Of a stretch of DNA of 64,000 nucleotides, positions 46,525 to 57,000 are shown in pieces. Each line of letters begins with the position of its first letter. Position 1 is the stretch's first letter. Made by a program: the position numbers and the translations under genes. Under the pieces are notes generated by a model, which saw nothing but the letters and a program-made list of their open reading frames with translations, ran no database searches and had not been told where the DNA came from. Source of the DNA: Plumapathes pennacea (taxonomy: Eukaryota > Cnidaria > Anthozoa > Antipatharia > Myriopathidae); assembly GCA_964036295.1 (NCBI GenBank), contig OZ038470.1, forward strand, positions 5,556,578 to 5,620,577. The letters run 5' to 3'.

Positions 46525-46750
46525 GATATGAAGATTGATCAGATTTGTTGTTACATAGAATAGGAACTCACGGTGCTTTCCTCTAAAAAGCTGGTTTTAA
46601 AAAAGTGTATTACTTTTAATGCGATCTCGGTTCCTCAAATGTTAAGATAAGTGTGAGAAATTGAATTGACTTCATACTAGAGGAACGGGCAGTGCGAGCG
46701 GGGAAGGAACCAGCCGAGGACGCGAGCCTTCTTGATGTCCGACAGTGCTT

Positions 46751-46959
46751 TTAACCCTTTCACTCCCAAGTGATCAACTTCAATATTCTCTTTTCAGTCT
46801 TTTACCAGAGATATATCATACAGTATGGAGAATTTGGCATTTGATTCCTTGCTTAAATGACAGCTGATTAAAACGTAAATTCTCTTTTCCTCACTCATAC
46901 ATTTCCCTATTTTATGGTTGGGAGAATTTGTATTTTAAGCTCGGGAGTGAAAGGGTTAA
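46751..46959. mobile_element. MITE, TTAACCCTTTCACTCCC family, copy 2
   Basis: Starts TTAACCCTTTCACTCCCAAG and ends TCGGGAGTGAAAGGGTTAA. The body (ACCAGAGATATATCATACAG, ATGACAGCTGATTAAAAC, CACTCATACATTTCCC) is shared with copies at 9759, 58327 and 60829. Confidence 0.9.
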
Positions 46960-47029
46960 ATCGCTTGATGTTTCGCTGATTCAGATTTGTAGTTTTATAG
47001 ATTACATAGGAAGCGGGAGCGGGAGTGGG

Positions 47030-47133
47030 CAAAAAAAAAAAAAAAAAAAAAAAAAGAGGGAAAAAGGAAGAGCCAGGGTTCGAACCACGAACTTCTGCTT
47101 TAGTTGCTGGGCGTCCTGCCGACTGTGCTACTG
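47030..47133 (-). mobile_element. tRNA-derived SINE, copy 2, flanked by 45-bp direct repeats
   Basis: Same A and B boxes as copy 1 (minus strand TAGCACAGTCGGCAGGACGC and GGTTCGAACC), ending in a run of about 25 T (plus-strand A run). The flanks at 46979-47024 and 47134-47179 are near-identical direct repeats (TTCAGATTTGTAnTTTnATn ... GCGGGAGCGGGA). It lacks the first bases of copy 1. Confidence 0.8.
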
Positions 47134-47332
47134 GTTCAGATTTGTACTTTCATGGATTACATATGCAGCGGGAGCGGGAAGAGAATCAGCTGAGGACGGG
47201 AGCCTTGTGTATTCAGAGTCACAAGTATTTTATTTTTCCACTTTTATTGTTTCCATAGAAGGAAATTAGCGCTACACTGTGGATGACCACTTCAATTGCG
47301 ATATATATTTGAGAAAAGTACTGAAGCTAGGA

Positions 47333-47545
47333 TAAAGCTGGTGATACACTGGTCGATTTGCAACGATACGATGTTGCGCTAAAAATTGTTCAGGTGTAAC
47401 ACCCCATTGCGAACGATTTTTCGCGATGTTTGCAATGCTGAAACGCGTTGCAGGTTTTTGAAAGCGATTCATAAACTTGCAACACCGTTGCGCGAATTTG
47501 GAGCAAATCGGCGTTGCAAATCGACCAGTGTAACACCAGCTTTAA
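47333..47545. mobile_element. MITE, AAAGCTGGTGATACACTGG family
   Basis: Left end AAAGCTGGTGATACACTGGT then CGATTTGCAACG. The right end is CGTTGCAAATCGACCAGTGT then AACACCAGCTTTA. It is about 213 bp and carries several CGATTTTTCGCGATG-type words inside. Confidence 0.88.
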
Positions 47546-50500
47546 GACCTTTAGACTTGTGAAGTAATAGTTTTTCTTGGCATTGATGTTGACTATTACT
47601 GCCGCTGTGAGTTCGCAATTTCTCGTCTTCTCGTCTTCTAGTTTTTTTTTTTTTTCGTTTTCCCCTCACTTAATGCTGATCAACGGTACGGCAAAAACGT
47701 CAGATCTAAGCGGCGCTCTCTTCAGCTCCTGTTAAAGTTCCTCACACGGCCTCTGCGTAAGTGACCCGGTTATGACACTTCTCGCTGGATCTGCAAAGGT
47801 TAAAAATAGCATGGTATAAGAATTTAGAACGATGTAATTCCTACGAGGATTTTTAAGGGAAAAAGAACAAAGCTCGTCAGAACATCGGTGTATAAAACTG
47901 TTAAAAGACGCGATAAACGCAATTGATCTTAGTCAAATCGCAGTCAAGCAACCATCGATCTTTCCGGCCAGTTTTCAAGATGGCGGACGATAGCTGAGCA
48001 CAAGAGAATAGACTGAACCGAAAGCCAGCAAAAAAGAAAAAAAAAAAAAGGAAAGTAGTAAAGAAAAGAATAAAAGTCGAAGAGTAGATTAAAGTCTGTT
48101 TCTTTGGCCAACCAAGAGTGCAAGAGTCTAATAAAGAAACAGAGAGTTATTAAGAGTTTTGTTTAAGAATTTAAGAAACTAGGAATCGTTCAGTGTCAGA
48201 TTACAAGAGGACCATCTCTTTGTTTCGCAACACCCGAAAGAGAGTGCGAACGGTGCGTAGTTATTGTGGAAGGTTTTTCTTTTAACCAAATCAGATTGAT
48301 TGCGTCCTCCAGCACGTACTTTTTCATTACAACATAACTATTCCCACACAAGACCGTAGCTAGAAATAGCATGTAATCCTGCTCAATTGAATCAAATCAA
48401 CATGCGTTTGCCGCTCAAAGATGATAAGTCATCAAACAGCACGCGAAATCAGGGTTTGCACAACTGCGCATGTATTAATGATGAAAGTTGTCATAATTTA
48501 GCTTCCTAAAACACTTAATGATCAAATCCAAAAGCCTGCAAAACGAGTACATCGTTAATTTAAAACTAAATATAGTTGAGGGTTCTATTTGGCCGGAGAT
48601 GCAAATAAATGAAGCAAAGAACGAAGATAAGAAAGGTGGCTCCCACAATCGTAACACATCCTGCTAACTGACTATATATACATATATAGCTAGCGGTCAC
48701 ACCGTAATCACCCTCAGCAAGGCATACCGGGGTAATTCACTTATGGCTTAGGGGCCGAATTATCTTTCCTTCTTCGGGCCTGAATGGACGGGGAACTGGC
48801 TTGTGGCGGACCCACACAGCAATAGGAAATATATGATTTACCGTCACAGATGTGTATGTTTGAATTTCTTTGTCAGGAAGCCCCGACTGTGGGATTAAAA
48901 CACATCCAAATTGCTAGTAGTACCTGCAGATGTTGGGAATAAATAAGAAAATGCGAGCTTTTGGGAGCTGGACTAGTGGGCATCTTTATACTAGCTTTAA
49001 ATGATGTATTGGTTCATCGAATTTCACAGGGTAATTATCTAATTTAAATGGTTGGAGTTTTTTCATTGCAATTTTGGTCCTGCCCCGGAAAAATCAGTCC
49101 TAACATTTTTTAGAACAATTAACAAACCGCTTCTAAGTGTTCATACAGGTGTCCAAAAGTGTTGACCGGCTGTTACGGCGTCCGTAAGAAGAGCTGTCTG
49201 CTTACCAAAGTGTCCGCCCAAAGAGCTTCGACTGTTATCGCAACAGTCGCATAATAAAATTATTTTATCTTCTGCATGGGTGTTAAACGTTTCGAAATGT
49301 GTATGCCTCGGCGGCAGTAAATGCGCACACAACTCTAAAAATGCAATATTTACACAGAACTCTGCGTGAAATGCGATGTCTGGACTGCACATGGGGCTCA
49401 AAATGACTTCAAAATTAACTTGTATATTTTTCATTGAAATTAACAGGTGGATCAGCTAGCAACAGCTGCCTTCCTCGTCTCCATCATCATCATCATCTGC
49501 ATCTCAAGGTTCTATCTATTAAGTATCTCTTGTGTAAACTCAAAGTTCTCAGTGATTATATATTTCTTATCGTATGACTCACGGATTCAAAGGAATAACA
49601 AACTCTATGCATGCTTCAGTCTCCTTTCAGGCAAACAATTCACTAGAAAATTTAGATATGTCTCTTATACTGATGAATTACAATAGCACCAGAAAAGGTA
49701 TGTACCCTCTTAAAACATGCATTGAATGATCAATATTGAGTATTGAAGAGCATGAGTATTGAGTATCATGTATCGGGAACCTAAAATTAAAGTGCAACTG
49801 TGTTGTTGCAGTCATGGGACTGTATTTTGTTTATACACAAAGTTTTAAAACAACTACAAACAAGCACTTACATTACCACACCTTGCATTACTGCTCCAAT
49901 ATTTAAAATATCTCAGTATGAAGTATGAGACACAAATTAAGACAAGAATGACTCTGATTAAATAAAACATGTATGTATGCTTGCACATATACTAATGTGA
50001 GATTGCATGCTTTGTTTTCTTAAACTGCTGGTATCAATCAATATTTTAAGTAGTGCACATGGGGATCGTTTTGGATTGAATAAAAAGCCAAAAGCATTAT
50101 ACTCTACTGTACAATTTATGGAGCAGTTTTGTTAAAATAAAAAAAAAAAAAAAAAAACAGTTTGATCTTCATTCCTGATAGTCTACTAAATAATCCTTGG
50201 AAACTTGACCTCAGCGATCATTTTTGGAAGTAAAAAAAAAAAACAAAAACAAAAACAAAGAAAAAAACACATTGACTACAGCATAAGGGTATTCAAATTG
50301 GTAATTTCTTCACACAACAAAATATGTGCAGATTCATCCGCTTACACCACTGACTTTAGGTGGTTCATTAAATAAATTCCCACTAAGACGTCATTCCCCA
50401 GATCTTGGTCTGCTATTCTTGGGTTGCAAATGTCATGGCAGCCAAGTTGGAGAACTCTTGATTGAAAGGTTGCTGATTAAGTTCTACCGTAAGTGGATCC

Positions 50501-51381
50501 AACATGGCCATGATGTTTGTATTTTGAATCTCCAGAGATTGATTGCAACCCAAAAATAACTGATATGACTATAACAATATACATGTACCCAGATAGAGAT
50601 TCTTGCTAAGAACTTGACAGAATCTAAGTCAAGATCCTGCAAGACACTATCCAAAATCAGAGCAAGATCTTGACCTGATAAATCTTGACAAGATTGGGAC
50701 AAATTACAGGAACCAAGTCTGGCTCCAACACTGTACTTCTTTCTCGATCGTTTAGCCCACACAAAAACGGCACTGGCCCTACATATGCTAGCTGGGGGGA
50801 TAAAAAACTGCTCGACGGGAGACGGCTGTTTTCGTATGCTATACTTAAAGGAGCAAAGGCTTTTTATAAACGAATTCTGTTGATCAACCAAGACGATAGC
50901 AAAACAAACTCATAATTCGTGTGCCCCGTAGATCATCCAAGCGACTTAAAGATTAGAAAAAATAAGTTTGTCTGACAACTAATATCAAGAAATACGCCAG
51001 CACAACGCCGAAATATACCACATACCAAATAAATAAACACATGTTGTAAAACCTACCTGAAATCACACGCAGGAACTTTAACTGTCAGACATTTGCACCC
51101 CGGTTGATCTTCAATAAGGTCTTCTATTGCTCACAAGCTGTACATTGATACAATCTGTAGACTAAACCAAGGTATATCCCAATATACATAGGCAAAAAAC
51201 CCGACGCAACCCATCGCCTGTCAGTTGTTCCAGAAGTCGCCATTACGCGTAACTCTGCTGTTCTTTAGAAACGCGGGCTCATGTTGAGCCGCCGCATTTC
51301 TTAATTTTTTTGGTCAGCAGTCGTCACTTACGTGGGACATAATAGTGTACGATATATGAAGTACCTACCCACGGGAATGAC
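47546..51381. other. Intergenic stretch, no convincing gene
   Basis: Mostly A+T-rich. There are A runs near 50139-50158 and 50231-50270 and a (CAT)n run at 49481-49495. An exon-like segment with acceptor AAATTAACAG opens at 49449 (VDQLATAAFLVSIIIIICIS), which would be one hydrophobic helix. It has no supported partner and is not called as a gene. Confidence 0.4.
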
Positions 51382-51532
51382 ACGGGAAGGGAAGCGAATT
51401 CCCACGTAAGGATGGTTACCCCCTCCCGCAGTCTGATTATATTATGTCAGCGGTCGCCCCTCAACTCGTTGACATAATATAATCAGAACCCTGCGGGAGG
51501 GGGTAACCATCCTTACGCAATTCGCTTCCCGT
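51382..51532. repeat. Inverted repeat, GAAGCGAATTCCCACGTAAG
   Basis: Left arm GGGAAGCGAATTCCCACGTA, AGGATGGTTACCCCCTCCCG, TGATTATATTATGTCA. The right arm is the inverted form ending TTACGCAATTCGCTTCCCG. A third, single arm of the same sequence lies at 52023-52091. Confidence 0.85.
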
Positions 51533-51689
51533 TGTAGACGCCATTTTCTTTGCTGGAGGGTAGTTACCAGGTTACGCGCGGAATGGGATTAATTTTCTCT
51601 ATATCAGTGAATGTCATTTTGCATTGTCAGATAGTATTTCACTATATCCGTTAATGTTTGCCTCGAGAACATGTTGACAGTTCTGAGGT

Positions 51690-51862
51690 TGGGTCTGAAG
51701 TTGCTGGTCCCCATTCCCCCAAGGGTCTGAGGTTGCTGGTCCCCATTCTCCCAAGGAGCCTGAGGTGGTCCCCATTCCCCCAAGGGTCTGAGGTTGCTGG
51801 TCCCCATTCCCCCAAGGGGTATAAGGTTGCTGGTCCCCATTCTCCGAGGGGTCTGAGGTAAA
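51690..51862. repeat. 31-bp minisatellite
   Basis: About six units of GGTCTGAGGTTGCTGGTCCC then CATTCCCCCAA, one shortened (CCTGAGGTGGTCCC). The repeated GEWGPATSDP frame on the minus strand is a by-product. Confidence 0.9.
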
Positions 51863-52022
51863 CCTCTGCGGGAAGCTGGTAACGAGTCATTCACAAATCA
51901 TCCTTTTTTAATTTACATTTTGGAGCGATGCTACCTAACACGAACACAGAAAACGGCAACTAGAAAGAAACCATAACAGCGCGAAAATTACCGCTGCTTC
52001 ACGTTTGGTTAGTTATTAATAC

Positions 52023-52091
52023 AGTGGGGCGACCGCTGACATAATATAATCAGACTGCGGGAGGGGGTAACCATCCTTACGTGGGAATTCG
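52023..52091. repeat. Solitary arm of the 51382 inverted repeat
   Basis: GGGGCGACCGCTGACATAAT, ATAATCAGACTGCGGGAGGG and GGTAACCATCCTTACGTGGG match the left arm of 51382-51532 in inverted orientation. Confidence 0.8.
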
Positions 52092-52658
52092 AAAACGATT
52101 CGGAAACGATTTTTGATATACAAGTTTACGATGACATATAGCGTGCCGCGAGTAGTAAGACTCCAAAGTTTGCCTTAAAACTCATCGTTTTCAATCAAAA
52201 GAGTATAACATTGCGTAGTTTTCTTACAATATCTCGTCAACCGTTGAAGGAAAATAAGACATACGTATAGCAAAAAGGAAGGTTTTCCAAAAGTTTGAAG
52301 AGTTTCTATTTTTTCGTCAAAAAATGGCCGATTTTCAAAAAATAATAGTACGGCCTTACCATTTTTGGCCAAATTTCAAAATCAAAGTACAGTCTGGGCA
52401 TATTACCGGATTGCATGAAACTTTCAGGAAATGTTCCTAAATGTATAACAAAGGTCTTGATATGCAATTTATGATGATATAAAGTGCGGGCTGCGAGTAA
52501 TAAGACTCCAAAGTTTGCTCGCGCCAATTTTTCCGCGGCCAAAATCGAAAAAGTCGTATGCTCTTCGTACCGAGGGGAAACGCTTGCTACGCAAGACCAA
52601 CGCCAATTCTGCTGCTGTCTCTTGTGCCAGCATTGTGGCCCAGAGGGAGGAGTACTCC

Positions 52659-52760
52659 ATATTACGCCGAGCTTATCAAAAAACATTACCTACAAAATAT
52701 GCGCCTACGGCGATTTTAGAAATCAAATGACCATGCAGGCAAAATGATAGCTAAATAACT
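52659..52760. repeat. Diverged dispersed relative of the 691-bp satellite unit
   Basis: ATATTACGCCGAGCTTATCA, then AAAACATTACCTACAAAATA, TGCGCCTACGGCGATTTTAG and CATGCAGGCAAAATGATAGC follow the same order as a satellite left end (ATTACGCCGAAG ... TCATCAAACATTTACTAC ... CGCCTTCGGCGGTTTTA ... GGAGGCAAAATGATGGC). Only the left end was found. Confidence 0.65.
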
Positions 52761-54052
52761 GTCTAAAAGTAAATACAATGAAAATGACCAAAACTGAACT
52801 GACCAAAATTCTTTCATACTTTTACAATCTGCCAGACTAGTATCTGCTAGCCTGTTCCTTAAATTTACTTCCTATTCTATTTTATTGTATGTACCTGTTT
52901 ATATTCAGCTTGTGGTATTGGTGTAATAGCCAGCAAAAATAGAGTTTTGTAAAACTTGTTTTGATTTTTCGTGTGTTAACATCAAAATAGCGTGAGCAAT
53001 TTTCCTGAAGGTTTGGAATGTGGGTTTCTTGTCGTACACTCTGATTCCAGAAAGGGCACCACTTTATTAAAAATAAGTCAGTCTACTAAATATTTTTAAA
53101 TATATCCTTACAAACTTCAAACAAATTCGGGTCACGACTGAGTGTGGTTCTGATGCTTCTAAAAAGCTGGTTCAATCACAACTCAGCTTATAAATTACAC
53201 CGTTGATTAATCTACGGTGGAGAGAACCGAGATCATCTTAATAAATAATTACTTTGTCAAGCACTGCTACTTAGATCTTTGGCTTAAAAAATTACCTCTA
53301 TCATCGTTCCCAGGCTCTTTTCTCCCACCCCTCCCCACCCTCCCTGGATTGCTTGCTTGTGTATCAAAACAGGTGCCGTCTTCAGACGAGTGCCCACCGA
53401 CATATAGTGAGACCTACAGTACAAGATCACATTATCAGCTTTTTTTCAAACTTGTTCTTTAACAAGGTCATGGGAGCTCTGCTAAGATTTTTTGATATGG
53501 CAAATGGTTTGAATCCAGGACTTTGAATAGTATGTAGGTTGTGATCGACCGGGTGAGAGTAGTCTCTAGGAAGATTGTTGTTGTTGTGACTGAAGTGTTG
53601 ACTACCGGTATATGGAGACTTATCTCATTCGCACGATCACAACCAAAACTATGTTTCTGATGTCACTATCGAGCAACTGGCCATCACAATTCAACACTGT
53701 TTCTGCAAAAACACAATTTAGGACCTCAATATTTTCTAAATTTCTGCTGTTGTTATCGACTAGTAGAAAAGTACATCCTGATTAGAAATTCCAACAAAAA
53801 AGAAAACCACATTTAAAGACGTCAGATGGAAACATTTTACCTAATTTCCATGGCCACTATGTTACTAAAAAGAAAAAAAAAAAAAAAAAAAAAAAGAAAA
53901 AAAACCCTGTAACGTTACGCGAGAAAAACTCGGCGCCATGCCAACGTTTGAAAGTATTTTGCCACAAGCTCATTCGCCCAAACGAGGTCACACCTTGCTT
54001 TGGCGACTCCCGCTTCGGCCATGGGATTGTTGGGCGACTTCGCTTCCGCTGG

Positions 54053-57000
54053 TCACGAATCGTTGTATTTGCGCATCCACTTCCGGAAGAGCTTCATGGT
54101 CTTGTAAACTTGCCATTCTTTCAAAAGACGTCGGCGCACCAAAGTCATACGATACCAAGCACCGAACACCTGAAGAGAAAAACAAGAGGCATCAGTACGC
54201 TGGCTTAATTTCTCCGAACCTTTCCTGAAGAAAATGGATACGTAGTGCGAGGAGAATTGTTAGCCTGATCAGCTAGGATCACCTTCTCTTCTTTTCATAC
54301 TGAATTACACTTAAAAACACTGTAGGACAGCGGGAAATAACCAGACTATCTTTAACCGTATCTTCAGTCGAGGATATACAGAGTAAAATGTACTATCGGA
54401 AACTCAAGTAGAATTGCTTGACTGAATTATATTTGACACAAAATGAGCCTCACAGTGAAGCAGAGTATAGTAAAGTGTGGTGTCCTTTCCGCTGCTACGC
54501 TGTATTTGGATCGTACCAGTTGGAAGGACAGAGTGTAATAACTCAATTATTTTAGCTTAGGATGTTAAGAGTAAATATATAATCTCTCCTTTAATTGATG
54601 TCTCGTAGTGCTTTCAGCGTCCATAACTGGGGAATTACCTCAGACACGAGTTTCTTTTCTTCGTGTTTGAACATGAGTTCTGAAACTCTCTTCCGTATCA
54701 ACTGATGACGCCACTTGTTCCAGTAGACCTCGTACAGACGACGATCGCTCTAAAAGGGAATAACACAAGTCTATGAGTAGAGAAATCACGATGAATAGCA
54801 CTGTAAAAACCAAGTAATTGCAGCGCCAACCACAAAACAAGAACACTTTCAACCAATCAGAAGCTAAAGAAATAAGCCATTTCCGCAGATGCCTGCTGCC
54901 TCTGATTGAAACCAAGGCCTAGGGCAATCCTTTCTCATGATGAGTTTGATTTACATGAAAATGAATACCAATTTTCATAACAAAGGTTTCGCACTAAACC
55001 TCGTTTGAAGCACAGGCAAAAGGCATCTCGGAAACGGCCTATTCGTGCAGAAAAGACCAACCAACAGTGCAAAAAACGCCCTGTTTGCGTGAAATATAAA
55101 CATAAAGTAAATCCCACACACGGACGTAAAGGCTTTAAAGAGACTCTCTCACAGTAGATGCTTTGCGCGCCCAGTGACTGACGGCGGCCATTTTCGTACC
55201 ATACGAAAATGGCGGATTCTCAAGTTTTTCTACGTTTTATCGCGAAATATATCAGTACAAACTCAGAAAGTATATTGAATACGACAAGCAGCGACAGTCA
55301 GATCGATCAGTCATAACGTGGGCGCCTCAGGAAAGTCGAGCTCCGGATGTAAATATAAACATGGGCGCGCAAAGCATCTACGGTGAGAGGGTCTCTTTAA
55401 ATGGTTAATTACAAAAATACGAGACTCACCAAATCACTAGCGATGGAATTGAGCGTGACTTTCTTCTTCCAGACGATGAAAGTTCTCGTCAATAAGCGCT
55501 CCTGTTTCTTTTTCTGGAATCGCTCAACTTTCACATCATGTGACCAAGCACGGAAGCACAGTTTACTGAAAGAGAAGGACGCGACAATGGCATGAAAGGA
55601 ATGGACTGTCCGGTCAAATAATAAACCATTCAGATTAACAAAATAATGCAGTCGCAATGAACACAGAAAACCTACCAGAGAGTTAGTCCATGATAACGAA
55701 CGGCAAGCTGTTCAAGCTCCTGAAACCAAAACGACAACACATCGTCACCATCGGAACAAAAACTAAATAACGGCTGAAACATTAATCTGGTGAAGAAGTG
55801 TTGAAGGCAATCATTTCGTGCACACCTCAAATTTCGCCTTTTCTTGTTGCCTTTCTTCCGATTTAATCTTCCAATCTAAAAACACCTGACAAAAGAAAGA
55901 AGTCACGTGTTTAGCTGAATGCTCCTGGCGCACGCGCAATACAACACGTGGGGCACCACATGGTCACCATTTTGGGGACTTGGGGACTAACATTTGATTA
56001 AAGAGGGACACTACGTGATAACAAGGCACATCACGTGATCAACCTCACCTTGGCTTTCAAGAACGTGTTGAAGTGCTTCTCCGCTCGACTCTTGAGCGTG
56101 AACTTGCGCCATTCCTTGATAGCGCCCTTCATCACGCGTCGATTGTGATTTTTCATCTGAGAGTCGATCAGCTGTTTGTGCTTCTGCCAAATCTTCAGTG
56201 CTGCGTGCCACTGAAGGAGCATCTGCTTCACCTGAAGTGCAAACCAAACAAGACATTACAGCATGTACGTACTTGAACGAGTGGCGAGTAACATCACGCA
56301 GATGTTGCGGGAACTGTTTGCTTACCTTTCGATTCATTCTCTGATCCTGGAACGCTCTCACTTTCTTCCTTTCCTCAGTCCTTCGCTTTACAAGGGATAA
56401 CCAGCCGGAGAGGGACCTGAGAATGACAAAATGCGTAACTGAAAAACAATTGACGCTATTTTACATGTGTATGGTGCATTTTTACCCTCCCCCCCCCCCC
56501 TCCCCCTTAGTACATCTGATATCTGTTACTTGCCCGCGTAACTTCTGGATTAATGCAATTTCTCTACAGCCGTTTAACAAAATCGCGCACTCAGAACTGT
56601 CTGCGCATGTCAGTGGCGTCATCTAATATGTCCGACCCCTCCTAGCCAAATCTCCCAGTCATCTATTTAACCTTTACACCTGGTCATTACCTGCGCAGCA
56701 GAGCCTTGCGGTGATGTTCTCGCGCCTGCCGAACTGCGTCCGCACCGCTGATCCAGCGAGAGAAGTAAGCGCGAAGCAACCGCTGTCCGTGCTGAGCCTG
56801 CAGGTCGCTCGCCATCACGGCTTGTTTCTTCACTCCTATGGTCACATGACAAAAATGAAATGTGGGTCAGAGAAAACGCGACTCAGCTAAAATGACAAGA
56901 GAATGGAACACAACTGGACATAAAGACCGTCTTAACGTACTGACAGTCCAACGTTGCCAGTGCATGGCTGCCTGGCGCGTTTTCCTGTAAAGCATTTTCT

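Noticed and set aside
50484..50891. 135-codon minus-strand frame
   Set aside because: No motif or splice support, and neighbouring sequence has repeated AATCTTGACAAG-like words.
51604..51894. Repetitive GEWGPATSDP frame
   Set aside because: By-product of a 31-bp minisatellite; no signal peptide or splice support.
53938..54228. Plus-strand frames of 86 and 96 codons
   Set aside because: Antisense to the last Sfi1-like exon, which is supported by frame, Trp-centred repeat text and splice acceptor.
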